Shown: one piece after another, positions 45,960 to 56,646 of the stretch
How the letters are laid out: each line of letters begins with the position of its first letter
How positions within the stretch are numbered: position 1 is the first letter of the stretch
Assembly (NCBI GenBank): GCA_900095095.1
Contig: FMBT01000413.1
Coordinates: 60,725 to 124,724 of the forward strand
Source of the DNA: Fragilariopsis cylindrus CCMP1102
Taxonomy: Eukaryota > Bacillariophyta > Bacillariophyceae > Bacillariales > Bacillariaceae
DNA: 64,000 nt
Reading direction: 5' to 3'
Position numbers and translations under genes: made by a program
Notes under the pieces: model-generated
Seen by the model: the letters and a program-made list of their open reading frames with translations, nothing else
Databases searched by the model: none
What the model was told of the DNA's origin: nothing

Positions 45960-46440
45960 GATGAACTATCTATCCTTAAAAGAGGGGTCCATTATATCAT
46001 GGGGTAGTAAGGTCAACAAGTAAATACCAGCCTCCGCACCTCTATGCCACTGGGCAGAGGTCATCTTTGTCAATAGATTGACCAGTTGGTTGTTGTTATT
46101 GTTCAAGTAAAAGGTGCAAGTACAAGTAACAAATAAATGCAGCTGTACCAGCAATAATATTAACAGTAAGATCCAGCAAACCACCTAACCCTCCACACAC
46201 TCCAGATACAATAGATAGGTGCTGGAAATACGTGCCTCAGCAATAGCCCATACCTTTAGTTTTCAAAATATCAACCTCCTGCATAAGCCTGCCCCATGCC
46301 TAAATTATTATGCCAAGTGAGTTTTCTCATTGGACACCCATAAAATCCTCCCACTGTTGATTAGAGCTTGGTATGCAGGGACAGCAGCACCGACAAGTGC
46401 CGCAGTAAAGAGAGGTTTACATGTGTGCAACAAGAGCCTG
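45960..46440 (-). pseudogene. Possible degraded membrane-protein fragments
   Basis: In different minus-strand frames there are short coding-like stretches separated by stops: 'CKPLFTAALVGAAVPAYQAL', 'IVSGVCGGLGGLLDLTVNII' with a following hydrophobic end, and 'LLTKMTSAQWHRGAEAGIYL'. They are hydrophobic and not low-complexity, but none is long and there is no family match. They could be chance. Confidence 0.2.
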
Positions 46441-46679
46441 TCGTGCACAGATGATTTTTACAGCCTATAATGTGAGGAAGCACGATGTGCAGTTCCCAAT
46501 TTCTTCTATAGGACTTGGAACTCTATGGGTTGTACTCTGTCACTCAAACCTCCTACACTATATTATCACACGACCATCCTCTAATCATTTTCCAAACATT
46601 ATAGTGATGGGTGACTCAAGTTAGCAGAATTATTTGGTGTGTAAAAGTGTGGGTCGTGGGGATTGTTGATGGCAGGTAG

Positions 46680-46789
46680 GGGTAGAGAGAGAGAGAGAGA
46701 GAGAGTGTGTGTGCACACATGTGTGCCTGTGCTGTGAGTGTGTGTGTGTGTGTGGTGTGTGTGTGGGTGAGTGAGTGAGCAGTGAGTGA

Positions 46790-46820
<31 letters not shown>

Positions 46821-46825
46821 CTGAA
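46680..46825. repeat. Compound (GA)n/(GT)n microsatellite
   Basis: GAGAGA runs at about 46684-46706 and 46794-46820 flank GT/GTGA runs. Frames across it are artefacts of the repeat. The rest of 46440-47887 shows no gene. Confidence 0.8.
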
Positions 46826-47887
46826 GAAACTGACATAGTGCATATTATTTGAGAAAAGAATACTACAAAAAGAAATGGTTTTATGTTATACAATTAATTC
46901 AATTAGACATGGCAACCAAAAAAAACTCCTCTGGATGGAGCATATGAAAAATGCTGCTACACAAAGACAACAAAAAGACACAGTAGTATAGGTTTTATCT
47001 GAGTACAATAAGAACTAAGTAGTTGTTGTTCAATCACGAAGGACATAACTAGCTAAATAAAGCATCTTAAACAAAACATTCTTGTCTGGACTATTATTTG
47101 TGCATACGCAGCATCAGCCAAAAGTTGATACAGAAGTAGGGTAATTAAAAGGTGTATGTGTAGCAGCATGTTATTGTTGTAGCCCTGCCTGCCCATGCAG
47201 CACTTACTTATTCATCATTCATACTGCACTATGTTAGCTAGCTAGGTAGTAGTATAGAAGAGAAGAAGACAACCTGCAGTAAGCAGAGGAATCTTCACTC
47301 TCATTCTTAATGTTTGTGCAGTGCAGTTATTTTGGTTGTCTTGTCCTGTACACAGTCATATGATGCAGGATGGGCACACAGATCAATACATTACTGTACT
47401 GGCTGTATATAGCTAATCGTATTCTAGCCTCTACAGTATTAACATACCTACCTACTTGGTCCTAGCGACATCGTGTACTGTACTGTACAGTTTAGTTAGG
47501 GTACTCAATCGAAATGTAATAATAGTAGATGAAGAAAGAAACAAAAACTGATGGTGAAAAAAATGCGTTTTGTACTATTTAACTTGACTTAAACTAATAT
47601 TATTATCTTTATGAATATGTAGGTTTTTCTTCTCGTATTTGATTGATATATTGTTTGCCTTCTCAATTAATTTTTATATTTTTTTTAAGAAGGCGGGGGT
47701 AGAGATGGGTATGTTGCTTTAAATTGGGTATTTTTCGTTTCAAGTATAAGGAATAAAATCGTTTTTCGTTAATTTAATAAGACAACCGGCCGTGTTGTAT
47801 TTTAGTAGTATATGATAAAAAGCGAATAAAAATTCCAGTTCGTTTCAGTTAATCGTATTGTATTTCTTTTTCGTACTGTTCTTCATC

Positions 47888-48806
47888 CTATGGAGCAGGT
47901 GGTAATGGTTTGTTTGAAATAACATTTAATACTTGTGTAATAACACCAGATTGAATTCGATTACCTCCACCAGTTCCAGTTGTACGTCCAGTAACAGTTG
48001 AGATATCAACTGTACCCTTTGCACCGAAGAATGAGTTGGTACCACCAAAGATAGTACATGGATATGCCGGTGGTAATTTTGGTGCCTGCCGTTGTGGATT
48101 TGCAATTGTCGCCGCAGGTGCAAAATTAAATGCTGTAGGGCAGTATAATGCTAAGCAATTGAATCCACCACCACCTAAGCATAGATTTAGAATACAACTG
48201 TGACTTTTAATTTTACCATTCTCACCTTGACCTTTACCAAAAGATGATGCACATTCACCATCTAAGAAATAACCAGGAGCAGCTTCTGGTACAAATTTTG
48301 GTTGCGCATTACCAGCAAACAGATTTCCATCGGTTGCTTCATCTTTTGAATTTGCACCTTTTGGACGAGGAATAATTTCAATATCAGCTGGATCATAAAT
48401 ACCACCAGCCTGGAATTGACTTAATCCAAACTTTGGAGTACTAAGAGTTAGGGTCAGAGTGAAAGTAGTAACCATAAGTGAACAATGTGTGGAACGAAAA
48501 AAATCAGGCGTGTGAGTATATATAATAGACGTGAATGCAAATGCATCCGAGAAATCAATTCAATTCAATTCAATTCAATTCAATTCAATGCTCAACGATT
48601 CACTCTATATCGTCTACTTATTAACTTGTATCTACTTACTTTGCAGATTGGGTTTCAGGAACAATAGTAGTAAAATCAGCACCTTCTGTAATAGCAATAT
48701 ATGCTCGTGAATATACTAACTCAGGATCATTGTTGGAGTTATTAGCAGCTTGTACCGAAACGGCAGTGGCGGCAACTAGTGCTAGTAATGCTGTAACAAA
48801 TTTCAT
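47888..48806 (-). CDS. Secreted protein with possible dirigent/AOC-barrel-like C-terminal part, two exons
   Basis: Exon 1 is 48806-48640 and exon 2 is 48440-47888. The 199-bp intron begins GTAAGT and ends CTTAG, in phase 2, giving 239 aa without stops. Exon 1 encodes a signal peptide (MKFVTALLALVAATAVSVQA) and 'DPELVYSRAYIAITEGADF'. Exon 2 has 'GGIYDPADIEIIPRPKG', a Cys-rich core (CILNLCLGGGGFNCLALYC) and 'YPCTIFGGTNSFFGAKGTVD'. It ends NVISNKPLPPAP. The I-x-GGT-x-x-F-x-GA-x-G-x-V pattern resembles the strand-turn motif of dirigent/allene-oxide-cyclase barrels; that link is an inference. A paralogue lies head-to-head at 49776. Confidence 0.75.
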
Positions 48807-49775
48807 CTTGATTTAAAAATATGTTGTTTTGTTGCGCAAATAGAATAATATAAGATGATTTATTTATTGTTTACTTCTCGGCTATGGTCAAAACGAAGAA
48901 AGGATAGGTTTTGAAATTTGATGACAAAATTGTGGTATGAGGAATGCTTCTACTAGTCAAGGAGACGAATGGCAGTGGAAAGTGGATTTTTTCTAGGCGT
49001 GAGAGACTGTGAGAGCGCGCAACACTGACTAGTATAGTAGTTACTAGTAGTTACGATTCGATGCGAATAGTACAGTTTAGGCCCAAGATCTTCGTTAGCG
49101 TTGGTAAAGCATTTTTGATTTTGTTTGATTTTGAATACACAACTTCATTCACGAAGGCCCAAGATCTTCGCTGACTTGGCTGTGTATACAAAATCACAGA
49201 CGATGTATTAGGGCCTTCATTGTTAAATGATGTGATGAGTATATATGCCTTTCAATTATGAGCTTATATAAATCAATCACGAGTGGTTGATTATGAAAAA
49301 ACAAATAAAAAGTAGTAACAGTACATAAAAACGTTCATTTGGGGCGAAGCTAAAAAATTAAAAAGGCATATAAGTTTAATAATGCGCGGTTGAAAAATTG
49401 ATTTGAGTCGAGATGCGCGATTTATTCGATCTGATTGTGAGATTATTTGTTTGCTTTTTTTGGTACAATTAATTGTATTGCCATCACCATACAACTACCG
49501 TTTTTGTGTTTGTTGCTTGCTTGTTGCTTGCTGCTAACTGCTTATTGCTGCTATGCTTTTTTTTCCTCGGTTGAGCTTGTGAACGCGAAGGGATTTCAAT
49601 CCATCATTCACTACGGTTAAGCAAACTTACCATTTGCTTTCACAATTATTCTTGCCTTCAAATTTACGATCAAGCAGACTATTTATTACTTACTCTCTTC
49701 TTGACTTTACATTTGTCATATCATAATTATTTAATTTATATACTCAATCAACATAACGCAACCAGTAGATAAACA
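48807..49775. promoter_or_regulatory. Shared intergenic region of head-to-head paralogues
   Basis: 970 bp between two divergently transcribed related genes. It includes a GGCCCAAGATCTTCG motif twice (about 49079 and 49157), with AAGGCCC/GGGCCTT in inverted orientation at 49156 and 49210. These are candidates for shared control or for a small repeat. A TTGCTTGCTTGTTGCTTGCTGC run lies at about 49511-49533. Confidence 0.4.
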
Positions 49776-50714
49776 ATGATGATGAAAGTAACAGCAATCG
49801 TATGTATGACCTTATTGGCATGCACTTCTCCTGTAGCATTTGGTGCATCAGAACGTAAACAAAAGTTTAGTGCATCAGAAGAACAAGAATCACGTGCATT
49901 AATGGACGATAAAGTTAATGATGATTTAGTATTCCAACGTTCATACCTTGCTATTACACCACCATCTAATTTTAAAACTTTGAATAATACACAGGCTATC
50001 CGGGACTGTAAGTCATTTCTTTGTGTATTTTGTCGTTTTGTCCATCGTTTCCTTTTCGTTATATGTTCGTACTCGTCTTTTATCTGTATATCTTATCTCA
50101 CGATATCTTTCTTTCTTCACGTCGTCTACGTTAACGTCCTCTTCCCTTCTACCCTCTACTGTAGTAATGGAATCATTGGTCTTAAACAAGCACAATCAGG
50201 TGGTGTATATGATCCAGCTGATGTTCAAATTGTTAATCGTCCAAATGGTGCAACCACAATTGAATCAAAAGATACTGGTGTACAAACAGGACAACAATTT
50301 GCTGGTAGAGCACAACCAAAATTTGTACCAGCAGCTGATCCAGGATTTTTCTTCGATGGTCAATGTACAGCAAGTGCTGGTAATGGTGCCACTGGTATTA
50401 CAGCGCATACTTGCACATTAAACTTATGCCTAGGTGGTGGTGGTTATAATTGTTTGGCATTATATTGTGGATCCGCATTTATTTTTAATCCAGCCAAGGT
50501 ACCAGGGAATACATTTAAAAATGCACCAGTCTTACCACCAGCGTATCCATGTGCTATTATTGGTGGTACTAATGTCTTCCAGGGTGCAAGAGGATCTGTG
50601 GATGTTACAACTCTTACGGGTCGAACATCTCCTGTTAACGAAGGTCTACAATTTGGTTTCATTACACAAAGATTAAATGTTATTTCAAACAAACCATTGC
50701 CACCTGCTCCATAA
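49776..50714 (+). CDS. Paralogue of the 47888 gene: secreted, two exons
   Basis: Exon 1 (49776 to about 50007-50011) encodes a signal peptide (MMMKVTAIVCMTLLACTSPVAFGA) and 'DDLVFQRSYLAITPPSNFKT'. Exon 2 (from 50165) encodes 'IIGLKQAQSGGVYDPADVQI', 'CTLNLCLGGGGYNCLALYCG' and 'YPCAIIGGTNVFQGARGSVD', ending NVISNKPLPPAP. The intervening stretch has no stop, so it can be read through, but it aligns with the intron of the paralogue and is Ser/Phe/Tyr-rich. The consensus donor GTAAGT at 50008 gives a frame mismatch with the TGTAG acceptor at 50160-50164. A donor at 50012 restores frame. So either a non-consensus donor is used or one base is miscalled. Extracellular or wall role unknown. Confidence 0.7.
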   Translation: MMMKVTAIVCMTLLACTSPVAFGASERKQKFSASEEQESRALMDDKVNDDLVFQRSYLAITPPSNFKTLNNTQAIRDCKSFLCVFCRFVHRFLFVICSYSSFICISYLTISFFLHVVYVNVLFPSTLYCSNGIIGLKQAQSGGVYDPADVQIVNRPNGATTIESKDTGVQTGQQFAGRAQPKFVPAADPGFFFDGQCTASAGNGATGITAHTCTLNLCLGGGGYNCLALYCGSAFIFNPAKVPGNTFKNAPVLPPAYPCAIIGGTNVFQGARGSVDVTTLTGRTSPVNEGLQFGFITQRLNVISNKPLPPAP

Positions 50715-51399
50715 ATTTAAAATTGAATTTTTTAATCTGAATTTAAATTTAAGTACAAAAAATAATATTAAATGAAACGAACTGGAATATAATAAAGATC
50801 CTATCTACCTTATCAATCAAAATTTGAACATGACAATACGGCCGGTTGTCATAATCAACCTACCTACGATACGATGCGATTCAATTCATATTCCTTTTAT
50901 ATACATGCCCAAGAAATGAACTATAAAACCCATTATCTAAAACAAAACCCCCTACCTGCACAAGAATTACTACGGTAATTTCATAAATATATATCAATCA
51001 ACACAAAAAAAACATAAAATAAAGAGTTGAGTCTGTGGGAAATTGAGAAAATCACACAAACTACTTCATAATAACTTTTTATTACATACATATACATATT
51101 ACAAACAATTTAATAATAAATAAATATAGTAGCCAAAGTCAAGTTAAAAAAACATCTGCTTCTTGTAGTACACGTACTGTAGTACCGTTCAACTCAACTC
51201 AACTTAACTTAACTCGCTCCGGCACTCTCACTCTCTCTCAACAATCAAGAGAGTAGAGCGAATAGTACACAATAATTAAAACAATAACCTACTATATCAA
51301 TCATTTGTTCGTTATTTCTTTTCTCTTTCTTTCTGCAAATACAGATACAACTACAAATTCAAATACAAAAAAAACACACAGCTTAGAGTAGGTATCCAG

Positions 51400-51433
<34 letters not shown>

Positions 51434-53682
51434 CTACACTACTACACTGCTAACAACCAATCATATCCCCACCCATTTACCACTAGTTCATTGCAATATT
51501 GTAACTTACAACCAGCACCTAGCTTTAGTATACCTACTAGTACCAACCTACCTACCTACCTACCTTTAACTATCTAATATCAGTTAGTAGTAGAGAGACA
51601 ACAATCACTGTAGTTGTAGTAGTAGTTAGGTTTTGGGTACGATATAGTACAATATATGAAGATGAAATGTGGCTAGCATGATGTGCACACACACACCCAG
51701 TAATTTCCAAAGCTGTGTACTATACTTCTTGTGCAACTTTGTTGAAGATGGGTCACAAATAGAAACAGACTGCAACTCAGAGTGTGACATGTATTCACCC
51801 CCCCCCCCCCCCCCCCTGCATCAATTCCCACTGCTGGCCATAATGTAGTTGCTGGATCAAATTTGTGATACAGATAGTCTATCAAATTATTGATGTGATA
51901 GACTATCTGTACAATCAACTGGCTTACTGCTCTGCGCTACTGCACACTCACAATCATAATAATCAACAGAGGTATCTAGAATAATGGTAAAAATCTTGTC
52001 TGATTTATCATATGCATTGCATTATTAGACAGTTAGATAAAGAAGTTCCGGTTAGTTAGTTAGTTAGTTAGTTTTAGTTTGGTTTTTTGAATGTTGTTAT
52101 GTTTTGATGTATCCTTTTGCTGGACTTTCAACCATCTGACTAAGTGGGTCTGTTCATATTGTAATGAAAACACATATGTCATTGATAACTGCGGGTTGAC
52201 TGTTTAGTTAGGGTGAGGGATGAAGGTACTATACAGTACAGTACATTACAATATATTGGTACATTGGGTAACCAAGGGAGTTTGAGGGTTTACAAGTGCT
52301 TAGAAAACCCTAAAACTCCTAAAACTCCGTTGGCCTTATAGATATATAGTAACTTCTCGTATAGTAACTTCTCATAGATTCAAACAGGGTGACTGAGACC
52401 CTAGTCACTAGTCCAGCAAATTGTTTTCTAAAGAATAATAATGCCAAAGATACAAAGTTATAAATAAGCTAGATCTTGCGCTTGATTTAACTGTTACCAG
52501 TAGGGCGTCTCATTTTTATAAATTAATCCTAACAGATTTGCTGCACCTTTTACGGAAATTTCTAATTATTGCTGAATCACATCAGCCGGTTCCTAGTTAG
52601 TTAGTTAGTTGCAGTTACTAATGTAATTGTAATAAATTTATATGTGAGATAAGATACAAATGGTGCTGGTGCAGAGATTGCTACTGAGCTGTGGTAAATG
52701 TTGATGTGAGAAAACAATGACCGGAACATGAACAGCCAACCAAGCGGCTAGAGCGAGGAAGTTGTTACCTGTGCCAGTTCCTAGTTAAATGCAGTTCCAA
52801 ATGTTGTAGTAGTAGATTTATATGTGAGATAAGATACAAATAATGGTGCTGTTGCAGAGGTTGGTACTGTACTGTACTGTGGTATTGGTAAATTAGTTTG
52901 TGAGATAGCAACTTTGCTGAGATACAGAACCAATCTTGGCCAGAGTATGCTTACTTACTTACACACACACCTACCTGTGATGGGGCAGACTGGCTGGTCA
53001 AACAATTATTTTTGCACTGCTCTACAGTAGTTCACCATATTGATAGAGAGAGAGAGAGAGTGTGTGTGTGTGTGTGTGTGTATTTTACAGAGGTGAAAAG
53101 AAAAGAGGCAAAACCAACCACCGCTGAGCCGTTTCAGCCGTGCTGTCAGTGTTTCAAATTATATATTTGGTAGGTTACTATGGTACATATATACGATAGG
53201 TACGTATGTAAAAGGAAGTGAGTCGCATGAAGTGGCTGTTGAATCCCGCTTGAGAGAAAGTTCGTCTACCGTTGTTTGAGTTACCAATCAGTCGTTGAAT
53301 TATATTTCGTACTTGTAATTAATTCTACGTCGTACTCTACTCTACTCTACTCTACAGTCGTAACGTAAATCTATATTCATTTTAAATAGTTAGTTAAGTT
53401 AAGTTTAAAAGTTTGCTCTGATAGTTAATATAAATTGTTGTGGTAACAAGTACAAGTACAATGCATACTCGATAGAAATAAAACTCACGTAACATCACTT
53501 CGTTCAATACATATATATTAACGGTTTGCGCAGACACTGCTCTTATTCGTGATCGACTTCAACTGGTCATCATTGGATTCCGATACTAAAATATATCATC
53601 GATCTGTCCGTCCAACAAGTGCTTTTACTAACAGCGAGGGGTCTATAATGTATTATAGACATCGCGGGTTCGTGTGTATAAT
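50715..53682. repeat. Gene-free, microsatellite- and duplication-rich
   Basis: (CA)n at 51402-51431, a 20-base C-run at about 51798-51817, (TTAG)n at 52052-52075, and (GA)n(GT)n at 53046-53082. A tandem duplication has CAGTTCCTAGTTA...ATTTATATGTGAGATAAGATACAAAT...GGTGCTG-TGCAGAG at 52588-52685 and 52782-52862. A short palindrome around TCTATAATGTATTATAGAC lies at 53642-53660. No gene recognised. Confidence 0.5.
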
Positions 53683-53978
53683 TTAACAATATAGTACTGC
53701 AGTAGTTACAGCAACAGCAGTAGCAGTAGCAGTAGCAGTTCCAATCATAGACAATACTGTTGCACTACTACTTTCGGAATAACTTTCATTTGTTGCTATC
53801 AATAGTAAAACCACCACTACCGACTTCCTTTAGTCACATCTTGACCACCAATAGTAATTGTGCCTCCACCTTCTTGTTGTTGTGCGATTGTACCACCCGG
53901 TAATAATAACAAAGTAATGACAGCTGCGTATGCGAATGCAACGACGATGACAGATAAAGAATTAATACGGAACATCAT
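53683..53978 (-). CDS. Small secreted, possibly membrane- or GPI-anchored peptide gene (frameshifted)
   Basis: From ATG 53978 a frame of 53 aa to 53817 has a strong leader (MMFRINSLSVIVVAFAYAAV...TIAQQQ) and 'GGGTITIGGQDVTKGS'. Beyond its stop, other frames stay coding-like. A G-S-G-G-F-T-I-D-S-N piece is followed by 'NESYSESSSATVLSMIGTAT' and a hydrophobic Ala/Thr/Val tail ending in a stop at 53683. A signal peptide, a short Ser-rich body and a C-terminal hydrophobic tail make a typical anchored surface peptide of about 98 aa. That reading needs two one-base corrections in the middle. It is isolated from other genes. Confidence 0.45.
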
Positions 53979-56646
53979 TGAAAATTTTTGGTTTGATTAT
54001 TTGGTTTGTTTAGTTTAGTTTGTTTTTTGTTTAGTTTTGTTTTTGTTTGGTTTAGTTTTTGTGAGGACTAAACTACAATAATGTTACGTTTTATGTGAAC
54101 ATTATGTGAACATACTGGTGCTTCCTTGTTTATATTCGGGTAATGGAGGTGATGAGATTGATTCGATTCATGCCACAATAACCGGTTCGCAGAAATTAGA
54201 TAGATTCATAGGATCGATGTCATTCACTGGAACAAGACTCCGATGCTTTTATTTTCCGAGCATTATTTCTCATCGTGTGTAAAGCGCAGTCCGGCGAAAT
54301 ATTTTGGTGAGGACGAGGACGATAAGGACTGCGATTAAGTAAATCATCTGATTCGAGTGAGTCAAGTCAAGTCAAGTCAAGTCAAGTCAAGTCAAGTCGC
54401 TCAAGTCACAATCATCAAGTCCCATGTGTTCAATCGCCTACTATTAATTTTTAATACTAGTAGGAGGCACGACTGTAATCATGTACACAAAAGAGAACTA
54501 CTGTAGCTACCGGTAGCACAGTATAGCAGTCCTACAGTAGTACAATAGTACCATCTATGAGTGTGAGAAAGAGTGAGTCTAGTCTAGTCTAGTCCGTACT
54601 AAATCAATTCAACACTATTATTTTTGTTATACTATTTTATACCGCACCTCTGTGGAAAGTTGACACACATATGGGATGATTTCGATCCAAATGTCAGCTT
54701 ATATAATTCGATACTTTTTAGACTCGGTACCATTGATTCCTTTTCTTATCCGACTAAAGAATGAACTACGTATGGTACGATCATAAGCATGGTTTTCTTC
54801 CTGAAAATGTTCATTTAAGGATAGGTGGAGGAACAACTACAGATTATGAACGTAGATATCCTTATTCCTACTTGACTTGACTTAAATGAGACGATGGCAC
54901 GAGGACTACAGCGTAATATAGCCACGCCCTTCTTGCTTGGTCTTGCTTTTTGGGTCAAATATAGTACGTGATACATGAGCAATTTAAGTATGAATAATAC
55001 GGTCGTGTTTTATACTTACATTATTGTACTATTAGTATTTTTGAAGTAAAAAGTGTCTTGGCTAATCATGAAATTTCATTTATTTGTCTTGTATGACTTG
55101 ATCGTCGCATCGTGGTTCGATCCATATATGATTTGGGAATGCTGCTAGCTGTTCGCAGTTTTTTTCTACAGATCACAATAATTGATCGATCCGATCGGAT
55201 TGATTCGATTCGATTCATCCATGATGAATAATGGATTCTAGATGATTCTTCATTCGTGCTCGATTCGATTGATTCATTCATTCAAGAAGGCCCAAAGAAT
55301 CAAAAATTTCGGGTGTGGTGCACAGTAGTGACCAAATGTATGAACGGCGAGTTAGTCAGACTGCCCCCCCCCCCTCCCCACCCTTCAATAGAGAAACATA
55401 CCACGAGTGGCTGAGCAGATGATGATGGTTGGATGATTGAATATCAAAAATCATACCCAATTGGTTTCCAACATCGATTAATTTTATCAGTAAATTTGTT
55501 TGTGGTTAGCAGCATATAGATATTCCGAGCAACATATAGATATTCCGACGAGTTACGTGTGCGAACCCAATCATGTATGCATGTGCCTAACATGTGCTGA
55601 GTCAATCAGTTCCACACTTGTGCTGTACTTAATGTCTGTATCTGGTGTCAGATTTCGGTTTTTATTTTTCAAAAAATGCAAATGAAAAAAAGGGTAGCGT
55701 TCGCTTAAGCTATGCGATGCGATGCGAATGACTTTAATTTAATTTATTTAGTGTGTAAAATAATGTCTCTCTTTCTGTGATAATTAGTATTGTTAAATTA
55801 AAATTATACCCAATTGGTTTGCATGATACTACCAAGTGTATTTGAAAACCTTATGGGTATAAATGATTCATTCATTTATTGCCTTCCGTTTGTTCGTACT
55901 GTGTATATTAATTTAATTTAATATATTATTATGCACGATCAACAAAAACAAACATCGCTTTTTCATGTCTTTTAATCGCGAGCGAACTTTCCCTCCCCTA
56001 AAATACATAAGCTACCGGTACACAATACTGTAGGTCCTACACACGTCCTGTTGATAATTATTTTTTATTATGGATGTTAGTTATTGGGGCATGATCATTT
56101 CAGAAAGGGTCATTTCAATTTCCAAATTTGTTTCCATATGCCTCAATCACCGCCGCCTAAGAAGAATTTTAAAGAAGACAGGTTCGCATGCCATGCACGG
56201 TGGTGGCGTAATAGGAATGATTTCTATTAGGTCCAACAGAGCTGCATTCTTTTCGGATCGCTTTTTCTTTGTTTCTGACTGGTAGTGACCTGGCTTACTG
56301 TATTGCTTGACATTTTTATTTAGTGTACAGTATTGATACTAATAATGCGTGGCGAACGAACGATGCGAAGATTGGGTGTATATTATTATGTACTGTTATG
56401 TTATCGGTTCTCGCTTGTGCTGCTCCTGCGTTTGTTGTTTGTTTGCTTGCCACTACACTTACTTTTAATACCGATTCACATGTTCATTCGAAAAGAAGCA
56501 GCTTTCATCTCATAAAATCAAAAACTCAAGCATTTCATCAACACACAAAGAAAAGCAAAAGACCAGTACTGTACTACGACTACGACTAATATTCCTACTA
56601 TACTACCACTACTTTTGATTTTATTTTATTTGATACTGTACACACA
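53979..56646. other. Gene-free stretch before the metalloprotease gene
   Basis: Contains (TCAAG)n at 54363-54398, a C-run at 55365-55380 and TCGATTCGATT-type runs near 55185-55275. A frame of 71 codons (56070-56285) and one of 88 codons (56323-56589, with a hydrophobic segment) precede the next gene closely. The latter probably belongs to its 5' UTR or promoter. Neither is supported as a gene. Confidence 0.4.

Noticed and set aside
46616-46893. Ser/Leu/His/Thr-rich minus-strand frames
   Set aside because: Produced by the (GA)n/(GT)n microsatellite.
53635-53670. tRNA-like or inverted-repeat segment around TCTATAATGTATTATAGAC
   Set aside because: A short palindrome only; no cloverleaf, anticodon arm or T-loop could be drawn.
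56323-56589. 88-codon frame with a hydrophobic segment
   Set aside because: Ends 60 bp before the protease ATG, so more likely 5' UTR; no clear signal-peptide cleavage pattern or homologue recognised.
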